Shown here in pieces: positions 55,332 through 64,000 of a stretch of 64,000 bases of DNA. Source of the stretch: Tetradesmus obliquus (Eukaryota > Chlorophyta > Chlorophyceae > Sphaeropleales > Scenedesmaceae). Every line of letters starts with the position of its first letter. The first letter of the stretch is position 1. The notes beneath the pieces were generated by a model. It was not told the DNA's origin. It did not search any database and was given only the letters and a program-made list of their open reading frames with translations. The stretch spans positions 4,703,501-4,767,500 of the forward strand of contig CP126194.1 in the NCBI GenBank assembly GCA_030272155.1. Reading direction: 5' to 3'. The position numbers were made by a program, and so were the translations under genes.

Positions 55332-57834
55332 AGTCTGGCCTTCACAGCTGTCCTGCCTGTGCGGTGGAATGTAGCGCTGTGATGTTGGTGGTACGAGTGC
55401 TTTGGCCTGGTTTGCATGTCTGGAAGTGCACATGAGTGTGGTGCACCGGTTGTTGGTGACGTCATTTAACATGTTACACTCGAGTAGCTTTATGCGCCGG
55501 CAATAGCAGCTCATGCTGCGTTTGTGGTGGCTGTAGGTCACACAGCGTGGTCAAGCTCAGCACTAGGGTGGTGTCAGTCTGCAGAAGCGCGGCTTTGGCT
55601 CTTGCTTTGGCGGTAGTTATTGTTTCAGGGTGTGTGCGACTGCAACTATTGGCGCTATGCATATGTTTGGGTGCAGGCCGTGGGGTTTACAAGCAGATCA
55701 TTGATGACGGGTTTGGTTGATTTGCAGCAGAGTTAATGGCACACAAAACCAGCAGTGCACGCATGATCAGGCCTAGCCCTGCCATGGCGTGCAATTGTGG
55801 CAGCTTGCACCATGTGCACAACAGCCACAACGTGGTGCTCAGCACTGTTGACGCCGTGTAACACTGAACAAATGGCAATCTGAGGATGATGATCATGCAG
55901 TGCATCGGGCATGCAGCCAGGCAGGCAGCACTTGCAGCCACATCGAGTTCTGGTAAGAATGTAGGCAGCGGACCCTTGACCCTTACGCCTGCATACTCAC
56001 TCACGCAAAGCAAATGTGGATAGTTTCTTGTTGAACATGTGCCTGCAACGCTTGTGTAAGCGCCAGAAAGCAGGTGTTGCCTGCCACCTCATGTTTCGCC
56101 AGCAATTCTCAAGATGATGTGACACATCTCGCCCAGCCCGCCCTGATGTGACTTGTTGGTTGCCGCGGTACGCAGCCAGAGAGATACATGACTGGACCCA
56201 ACAGATCGCGCAGTTTGGAACCGCAGCACTGTATCTTTGCTGCCACTGTCAACAGCTGTACACATCAATACACCTGCTGCCAAATGGCATCCTGTCTGCT
56301 GGTTTTCTGCAGCTAGCTGGTAGGTATGCAACATGATTGCTCCCCTGCAAGCATCAAGTCGGTGCGGTACTTCCAGAATGCAGCAGTCATCCAATGAAGA
56401 GTCGTAAATTGTGTCAGTAGAAACTGTCCACGCACTGGATCGTTGACAATGCTTGATGCATTCTTGCGTTGCACTGGGTATCATGCTGCGCAGCTCATCC
56501 CAGCAGCATTGTCACCTGGCACATCCACAGCAACACTTCAAGCTGCATGGTGCACACACTTACCAGCGCATGGCACGCGCTGCAGCGGCTGGGCATGGCG
56601 ACTGCTGCACTGCAGGGACTAGCATTACTTGAAGGATGGAAAGCATCGTCTGGGACAGAGCGTATGCGATGTGCAATCGAGTTTCAACAGCGATTGCAAT
56701 AAGGACGGTTGTTCTGCTGTGGCTGCAGCGCATCCTGCAAGAGTTGCGCAGTTTCAATCAGCAATGTGCGGCATTCCTGCACTGTCGCTTCAACTTACCT
56801 GCAGGCACATGCAGCAGCGGCTAATAGATGCAATGCGGTGCTGCAGTGGCTACAGCAGTATCTTCACAACAGGCAGCAGAACTTCTGCTGGCAGCAACGT
56901 CACCATGATATCATCAGCTGTTGTGCCAAGCAGCAGATGCGCGCATAACTATGAGTTTTACTCAGCAGTGTGGCCATTGCATTCTACTGTGCTCACTCTC
57001 CTTTTCTGGTCTCTGACCTTGTGTTCAACCTGTTGTGGCTCATACCATCTAATACCATCTAAGATGGTGCCCAGACCCACATGTAACTATCTTCTCTCAT
57101 TGCAGCACCCCAGTCCAAGGTTGATGCAGTAGCCGCGACAACCCGGTAACAGCCGCGCCCACCGCTATCTCCAAACCCGTGGCTCTGTGTATGCTGCAAG
57201 TGCGCAGACGACTGTCTGCCTGTCCGCTGTGCACACGCCCTTTCCGCTGCCGAATGAATCACTGGCTGCATGTGTCATTGTATGTATTTGGTCTAGTTGC
57301 GCAGTGTGTGATGAAGCATGGCAAGGTTCTACTCTGGTGCATTGTACATGTAGTGCATTGCTGATAGGCTCCTTGATTGTTTAGGTTTACACAGAACAAG
57401 TTTTACGTGTGCACGTCATGGCATATTCATCAGCCAAACAACTTGCAAGCAAGTGGCGAATCAGCTGCCAGCTCACAGTGAGCTGCACGCATGCGCTAGA
57501 TATGCCGAGATCTGGTGCCCTCAACAATGGCTGCAGTATCCGCACAACTTGTGCGATGTGCAGAAACGCCAACAGCACAATGAATCCCTCATGGCCCCAA
57601 CAGACACAAGCAAAGCTTAGCACACAGCAAAGCACACAGTTTGACACCATGATGGTACAGCAGTTGGTGCCATCGCCTTGGCACATGGGGCAGCACAATG
57701 CGGAATACTCAGCAGTTGCTGTAGCACCATATAAAAACAAGCACAGATGGGGCTGCCTTCGACACATTGTCAACAATATCAATACACGGCACGCACGCGC
57801 CAGCACAACTTTGCGCCGCGTTTGACGGTGACCA
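55332..57834. other. Transposon interior between the two convergent genes
   Basis: 2.5 kb with no exon I can support. ORFs occur at 56629-57132 (plus) and 56013-55687 (minus), but they lack good splice context or recognisable motifs. I looked here for a TET/JBP-type oxygenase, which accompanies KDZ elements in some fungi, and saw no such motif. Confidence 0.4.
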
Positions 57835-60800
57835 TCAAGTCAACCACGCAAAGCACTCGGTGGCCTGTTCGTGCCACAGCTGGTGCTTTTCTGCGTTGCG
57901 GCGCAGCAACACAGCAAGAGCTCCATGCACGGCACTCTGCTGCAGGCCGTCTTTCACTGCTGCAGTACAGCCAGGCGGCCTATCCTGCGCCACACTCCCC
58001 GCCACACTAGCCTGCAGCTCCTCTGCTGCCTGCTGCTGCGCCTGGCTGGCCTCCATGCACACACGGCTCACGTGCAGGAAGTACTGCTTGGTGCGCTCCC
58101 GCTCGAAGCGCTGCATCACCAGCTCCTCAATTGTTCTTGCCTCCTGCACCATGCACAACTCCATGTGAGATCGCTGTGCTCATCTCAGATCATGCTTATC
58201 AGCATGAAGGCACCACACGCAGCGTTGCAATGCTTGTAGCAAGGCACACAATGCACTAGCACCCAGTACTGTTTCCCAGCAACAAAGCACAAGGCAGCAT
58301 GAGCTATAGCAAGACGCTGCCCTTGCTGCAAACTACTATTCTCATGCTACTCTGTCGGCTCACCTCTGCACACGCGTCCCTGAAGCGCTCGGCCAGCATC
58401 GCTGCAACAGCAGCGCCGCTGCCACCAGACCCGCACCGCCATGGGTACTCGCCTTTGAACAGCTTGGTTACCTCTGCTTCTGTCCAAGCTGCCGGAAGCT
58501 GCTCGACTGCGCTGCTGCTGGGCGCGTCCTCCGTCTGCCAGCTGTGCATCACGCCCACTAGCTGCCGCACACGCTTGCGCGTGCTTTGCGCCTGCTTCTT
58601 CTGCGAGCGGGTGATGCTGCTTGCTGCCCCCTGCTGCTGCCTCGCGTACGTCAGAACAGAGAGAGCAGACACAAGCTTCTCTATCTCCGCCTGCAAGCTC
58701 TGCAGCTGCTCATCCCTCAGAGCAGCTAAGCCTGCCCTGTACTCATCGCTGCTGCGGTCCAGTGGCTCTGTGATGTTCAGCTTGGTCATCAGGGCACCCA
58801 GCTTCTGCTGCAGCTTCTGCTGGCGTGTTGTATCTCGGCCACGTGCATGCAGCGTGCGGCCCTCGCTACCTGGCAGGGCCACTGAGAAAGCAGTGGCGTT
58901 GCTGTGCAGGTGCTGCAGCGCTCTGAGCTGCTTCTCATCGCGCACGTAGTCCACCTGCGCATGTTGAGCAAGCGACATGATGTCACGCAGATGAGACAGA
59001 TGAGAACCTGCCGACTGCACACAGCAGGCCGACATACAAGACAGAGCGCTACATGCATGAAGGCTGGCAGGTGGCGGCAGCCCCTGAGCAGCAGCATGCA
59101 ATGAGCAGGCAACCATGCACGGCAAACATGAAGAGGCAACAACTGGGTATTGGGTACTCACCAGCAGCTTAAGGCGCGCAGCGTCATCGTCCAGCGCTGC
59201 AGGTGCTGCTGGTGTGCTGCTGCAGCTGCAGGCATCCACCGCTGCGTGCATGAGCTGCAGCTCAGTGAAGCCCTGCTTGCGCGCCAACTTCACAAGGTCC
59301 TTGTAGTGGTTGCGGCACTCCTCTACAGACAGCAACATCAAGCAGTTTGCATCATGATGAGCTCACGAAGCACAAGACGGCAAAAGGCAAGCAAGGAAGA
59401 CACGCAAGTGCGCTGCTATGTAATAACCACCAGTTCATACACTGTGGGCAGGACCCACATTTCACATGTCGCATGCCGATGTTCACATGTCGCTGTTCAC
59501 GCAAAGCGCGAGGAGCAGCATGCTGCTCACCAAGCTTGCGCAGGTTGCTCTTGTGCTGCTGCACCATGAAGGGCACAAACCCTGCCATGCGCGATGATGC
59601 CACGAAGCCGAGGGCGTCGTCGATGCAGTCCAGGTAGTTTGGCATGGCCGTATACCTGGTGACCGATGCAAGGGGCTTGAGCTGCGCCCACAGCTGCTCG
59701 CACATCTCGCCAACACGGCGGCATGCACCTACAGCAGCGCCAAAGGGCAATGGTGCAGGCAACGTTGCAACACAGCAAACAGGTGAAACAAGTGTGTATT
59801 GTACAGAGCACGACTACAGCAACCAGATGCACAGATGCAGCCGGCAGTCACCATCATTGGGCGCCACATGCCAGGCATCGAGCGCGCAGCTGCAACATGA
59901 ACAGCTGTGCAGATGCACCCGCATGCGCGTGTATGCATGCAGAGCCAGCGCTTGTAGCACCTCACCAGGCAGGTACAGGCCGGAGTAGCGCAGGCAGCAG
60001 CGCGCGCCATGCCCCCTGGTATGCCACCATGGCAGGCGAATGTGGCGCGGCGCATCTTTTTCAGACAGGTGCAGCAGCCGGTGGCGGGAGTAGCTGCAGC
60101 CTGTGTCCAGGTACATGACGTCCACGCGCGCGTCCAGCAGCAGCATCTGCAGCGCTAAGTCATAGTACACAAAGCGCTCAGGCGCCGGCATGGCCATAAA
60201 CATCCCAAGCAGTGGCTGCCCGTGGCTGCACACGCCGCCAGCCAGGCCACACACGTCGCTGATGCCGCTGAACAGCGAGGACTCCCTGGCGCAGAGCAGG
60301 CGCGGGTGGCACTCCCCGCCCAGCTCAATGCTGATGTCATCTTCGTCGCGCTCAGCACGCTGGCGCTGCGTTGCTGACAGCTCACCAGACTCCTTCATCA
60401 GCCACAACTGCCTGTGCGCCTCATCAAGGAAGCGGCCCAAAACAGGTGCCGTGCCGCTGTAACCGCCACTCCTGCCTGCTGACGTGTAGTGGTTGAGCTT
60501 CACCACAGCGTCGAAGGCCGCAGCGGTCAGGATGGGGCGCTCGCCTGGACTCCATAGAGGAATGAACTCGTCAGCAGGAGCTGATGGCAGCATGCAAATC
60601 AGATGGCAGAGCAGGACAATGGGGTTGGAGTGTGTTGCTGCAGCAGTTTTGTGCTGCAGGCTGCTGCACACGTGATTGGCTCAGCAAGCATAGAACAAGT
60701 GACACCATTGGACTCAGCTGCTGCATGCAGTTTCTGATGACCAGCTCACCTGGAAGCAGCCCCGCCGCCAGAACTGTTTGCGCACTCAGCCCGCAGACAG

Positions 60801-62133
60801 CCGCTGCAGCAGCTGCGGTACCTGTAGGGATGCAACATAGCAGACAACTCATGCGCTGAAGCTGTGCAACACACACCTGCAACTTTGCAAACTGTGCTGC
60901 AGCAACAGCATGGTGGCACGTACTGCAAAATGATTACAACATCTCAATGGACATGTTGCTGGCATGTGAACCATTGCAGTACCGCTCACCGGCTGCAAAC
61001 AGGTGCGCGGCTGAGTGACCAGGTACCAGCGTGTCTGCAGCCAGACAGCATCTGCAGAGGCACGAAGAAGCGTCCTTAGCAATTCAGAGCAAACAAGGGT
61101 TATTGCTTGCGCAACATAAGAGAGTGTCAGCTGCTGCTGGCAGTGGCTGCTTGTTACCTGCAGGGCCTGGCGTGCCAGCGCATGCTGGGCACAGCGCTGC
61201 AGGGCCCAGGCCAGCAAGCTCTGCTCGCACCAGCGCATGCGGGTCGTGTTTGTACTCAGTCGCACGGCTGTACTCAACCCATGCCCACTGCAGGTCCCTG
61301 CAGATGACAGGCAGCATGTTTGTCAGCTCCTCAGCATGGCAGTGCATGCCGATGTCTTCAGCCTGTTGGGTACTTACTTTGCGGTGATGGATGGCACCGG
61401 GTCCTGACCAGCTGGCTGCGCTGCTGAGACAGCAGCTGCTGCAGCAGCATTGATCACTGCGCAGGCAGCATTGCTGGCGTCAGCATAGGCGTGCATGCTG
61501 AGGCCAGCCCCAAGGAGCAGCTCCCTGTACAGAGTCAAAAGCTGCTTGTCAAACCAGTGCGTGGGCGACACTGGGGTGTTCCCCCAGCAACCAATATGTG
61601 CAGGGCAGACCTCCCACGTCAGCCCACGTGGCATCACAACCCCGACATGCCACAGTCGGCACTGCCATCCAGAAGCTTGTGCCGAGAGCATGGTAGGCTA
61701 CAGATCTGCTGCTGCCAACTGTGATGCAGGCGTCAGCAGACAGCACACTGCAGCACCAGTGACGCTGCAGCGCTGTTGCAATCCGACCCTCCATCAGCTG
61801 CATGCTGCTCATCAGCTGTTTCAGCTGCTCATCAACCTCCTGGTATGCCTCATACTGCTGCAGGCTGCTGATGTTGGCAGGCCTGCGATCCTGCCAGCTG
61901 CGGTTGAGCTGCTGCACACGCTGGCACTGCTCACTGCCGCCATCGCCCAGCACCTCCACCCCAAGCAGCTCTTCCAGGTCCACATCCAGAGTGTCACTGT
62001 CCTGCCTGTGCCGCCTGGGCTTTGTTCTACTAAAGGAATCAGGTGGCACAGGCTGAACTAGCCTTTTCCTAGTCTGTTTCTGATTCTCAGCTGCGTAGCG
62101 GCGCAGCTGTTCGGTCCGAGAGATGAAGTTCAT
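57835..62133 (-). CDS. KDZ-superfamily transposase, intron-containing, with a frameshift
   Basis: Exons: 62133-61378 (frame broken near 61620), 61297-61158, an unresolved part, about 60580-59966, 59728-59531, 59322-59162, 58954-58364 and 58143-57835. Phases fit from 60580 to the stop. KDZ features in order: a Cys pair (VACRGCDATW); NTPVSPTHWFDKQLL; CPAC; GVCSHGQPLLGMFMAMPAPE (usually C-R-H-G); ERFVYYDLALQMLL; the YLDTGC acid motif; WWHTRGHGARCCLRYSGLYL (usually H-x-x-G-H-x-x-x-C-x-x-x-Y); GEMCEQLWAQL, the usual G-E-x-x-E-x-x-W; and LHARGRDTTRQQKLQQKLGA in the C-terminal helical domain. It should be a DDE-type cut-and-paste transposase. The start at 62133 is the first ATG in frame. The first catalytic Asp falls in the unresolved part (61157-60581). 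Confidence 0.82.
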
Positions 62134-62629
62134 GATAAAAGGGCTTAACAGCTTCAAAGAGTCAAGATCATCATAGCAGCAAGCGCGAAGTCTGCATCGC
62201 CACTAAACGTTCACGGTCGTGCTGTAGGTTGACGCAGCTTAGAGCCGGCGGTGGATAATACAAAGTGTGCAGTATGAAAGGCCTGTGAATCCTGTGAATG
62301 GTTTGCTGAGCGGCATCATCCCCAACGGGCGTTCAAATTGGTATCATGTAACTAACACTGCTTGCCAGGTAATGCCCCGCAGCAGCCCGCAGTGTGGATG
62401 GATGGATTGCAATGTAACCTTCAAGAAATGTCTATGTCAATATATATCCACCACCTGTCACTCCAACGAGCACAGCTAGCACTGAATGGGGGCAGTGCTG
62501 GGCAGTGCCTGCACTGCTGGGACGGTGCTGTGGTGACCCAGCCATGACGCTGCCTGCGGCTTAGAAGAGGATACCCAACCTGAATGTTTGATATTTAACG
62601 TTGAAAGGCACGAGTGCGAGTGCTTGGCT

Positions 62630-62717
62630 GCCGTACCAAAGTTTGGTATAATACTCTACCAACAGTAGGTATGGTACCCTACCACCTGTGGGAAGCCGTT
62701 ACCATGTGACTTAGCTG
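62630..62717 (-). repeat. Right terminal inverted repeat, 88 bp
   Basis: Exact inverted copy of 50950-51037, ending CCATGTGACTTAGCTG. The next bases are CGGGTACTACAGG. Confidence 0.97.
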
Positions 62718-63587
62718 CGGGTACTACAGGCATGATGGCCTGTAATGGCATACTATGGGCCAGCACTGGACCTGGGGAGGCTGGTGCTCACAACGCCTTC
62801 ATCAACTACGCAGCAGCAGACACTCAAGAATGCAGCGGTTTCGGTCAGCGCGACTATCGGACAGGAGTCACCAGCGCAGTCCTCCGTGTCAAGTGCACTG
62901 TGACAGCAGTCCTTGCAGTTGGCCCAGCATGCAGCATGCTGGTGACTGTCCCCATTTCGGAGTGAAGGGAGAGGAGGTCACAGCAGGGCAAACGATCCAG
63001 GTGTTGGTGGTGACTATGTGACTGTGCAATCAGTGCACTTGCAGGTCGCTGTGATGGCATGTCATGATTGGTTGAAGTTTGGGTGTGCACAAGCGTCACT
63101 GCTGGTATCCCATGAATGCTGCTTTATGGTGCTGTTTAAGCTACTGTCAAGGTGTGTTGTGTTCAAGATCGTCCAAGCTTGGATGCTTAAGCATCAGCCC
63201 CCCACCTACACTGGGCTGCACAGCGTGCCTGCGTATCTGGGTATCCAGCGCATTTTGAGGGATCAAAACTTTAATATGTGTGTCTGAGCATGCTGCAAGT
63301 ATTCAGGGTGCGGGATCAAAACTGGCCGGTACAAATGTTTGTACCGCCCGCCCACTTTCGCGCCAAGCACGTGCTGGCTGGCTCAAAGCACCGGATGTAC
63401 ATTGCACGCATTGTCGCGTACGTCTTGGCCCATTTTATTATATGCGCGCTGCCTGACTGCAGCGTCTGCTGATTTGTCATTTAATCGACACCGACAGCAA
63501 CGGCAAATGCCGCTGCCGTAGCAAACGCAGCTGATTCAAGTTGTTTCTACAGTAGTACAATCGTCTTTACAAGCTGGCGGCGTGCAA
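62718..63587. other. Right flank of the transposon and promoter of the edge gene
   Basis: A 77-codon ORF (62732-62965) starts 15 bp outside the right repeat. It reads through sequence such as GAHNAFINYAAADTQECSG but has no recognisable motif, so I do not call it. A TTATTATATG element at 63434-63443 lies about 150 bp upstream of the ATG at 63588 and may be its TATA box. Confidence 0.35.
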
Positions 63588-63822
63588 ATGAGCGCCATCA
63601 GCAGCACTGACTCGGATGGTCCCAAAACGGTGCAGCAGATAGTGGCTTCTGGCCTGCAGCTGGCAGTCAACGACCTGCTCAGCATACCTCAGCATGCAGA
63701 CGTACGCTTGCAGCAGCTGGTGCCACCTGCCAGTGAAGTAAACCTGCAGCAACGTGCTGCTGGTCCCCTGAGAGGACAGCACCACCAGCAGGCAGGCTGG
63801 CCCCTTCATGCAGGACACCAGT

Positions 63823-63854
<32 letters not shown>

Positions 63855-64000
63855 CCAATAGCAGCCATGAGCCAGGCGCTACCATTTGTTGGAGACTTGG
63901 ATCTGCACCCTGTTCAGCATCTGGGCAACCACATGGCTGGCAGCAGCAGCAGCAGCGGCACAGCACATCTGCACAAGGAGCAACAGGCAGTCACAGCAGC
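63588..64000 (+). CDS. Start of a Gln/Ala/His-rich protein, cut by the window edge
   Basis: From ATG 63588 (context CAAATGAGC) the frame stays open for 137 codons to the end of the window. The start MSAISSTDSDGPKTVQQIVA is followed by a Gln/His-rich stretch, a CAG-encoded polyalanine run and QALPFVGDLDLHPVQHLGNH, then a Ser run. No domain is visible yet. The composition resembles the disordered N-termini of this genome's transcription factors, but that is only analogy. An intron within the segment cannot be excluded. Confidence 0.55.
63817..63851 (+). repeat. CAG run coding polyalanine
   Basis: About 11 CAG units read in the GCA frame in the edge ORF. Confidence 0.85.

Larger units (their letters stand above)
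50950..62717. mobile_element. KDZ-type (Kyakuja-Dileera-Zisupton) DNA transposon, 11.8 kb
   Basis: The element is bounded by perfect 88-bp inverted repeats starting CAGCTAAGTCACATGG. It carries two convergent intron-containing genes: a KDZ-like transposase on the minus strand (57835-62133) and an unrecognised Gln/RS-rich protein on the plus strand (51692-55331), with 2.5 kb between them. No clean target-site duplication abuts the repeats. GGTACTAC occurs close to both ends (50939-50946 and 62720-62727), offset 3 and 2 bp from the repeats. Both genes show apparent frame lesions, so this copy may be non-autonomous or recently moved in trans. The insertion lies between the SRP9 start and the ORF at 63588. 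Confidence 0.85.

Noticed and set aside
56629-57132. 167-codon plus-strand ORF inside the transposon
   Set aside because: Two other frames are also open across part of it, and no splice or motif support was found.
55332-57834. Possible TET/JBP oxygenase carried by the KDZ element
   Set aside because: No H-x-D...H iron-binding pattern with surrounding family motifs was found on either strand.
1-64000. tRNA, rRNA, CRISPR array or bacterial-type operon
   Set aside because: No cloverleaf-like segment with A/B boxes, no rRNA core sequence and no regularly spaced direct repeats with unique spacers were noticed; gene structure is eukaryotic throughout.

Overview
This is nuclear DNA from a eukaryote, most likely a chlorophyte green alga (Chlorophyceae; Scenedesmaceae or a relative is my guess, not shown by the sequence). 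The evidence is many short exons with GT-AG introns, CAG/CTG runs throughout, TGTAA-type polyadenylation signals, a plastid LHCP-translocation factor (LTD), a plant-type tandem CCCH zinc-finger protein and an AP2/ERF transcription factor. No tRNA, rRNA, CRISPR array or bacterial operon was seen. All gene models were spliced by eye, using exon phase as the check.

Layout from left to right: a small organelle-targeted protein of unknown function (49-850, minus); a two-KH-domain RNA-binding protein (1297-3828, plus); a sigma-like glutathione S-transferase (4846-7797, plus); a plant-type CCCH zinc-finger protein (about 9226-12475, plus); a 5.4 kb gap with a 131-bp satellite; a plastid-type SET-domain methyltransferase (17949-21980, minus), divergent from a mitochondrial carrier (22427-25324, plus); a secreted cysteine-rich repeat protein (26946-30430, plus); a MAT1/TFB3-like subunit of the CDK-activating kinase and TFIIH (32703 to about 34258, minus); an AP2/ERF factor (35769-37706, plus); LTD (42014-42816, minus); a 13-exon coiled-coil/kelch/fibronectin-III protein (43895-48914, plus); and SRP9 (49780-50662, minus).

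From 50950 to 62717 lies an 11.8 kb DNA transposon with perfect 88-bp terminal inverted repeats. It carries an intron-containing transposase on the minus strand that I assign to the Kyakuja-Dileera-Zisupton (KDZ) superfamily. A convergent plus-strand gene encodes a Gln-rich protein with an RS-type Arg/Ser repeat that I do not recognise. Both genes carry apparent lesions although the ends are intact. The left end sits in a nested palindrome of extra end fragments, about 200 bp upstream of the SRP9 start codon. The window ends inside a new plus-strand ORF (63588-64000).

The host genes are housekeeping or regulatory and do not form one pathway. The transposon with its partner gene is the strongest candidate for something not previously described.
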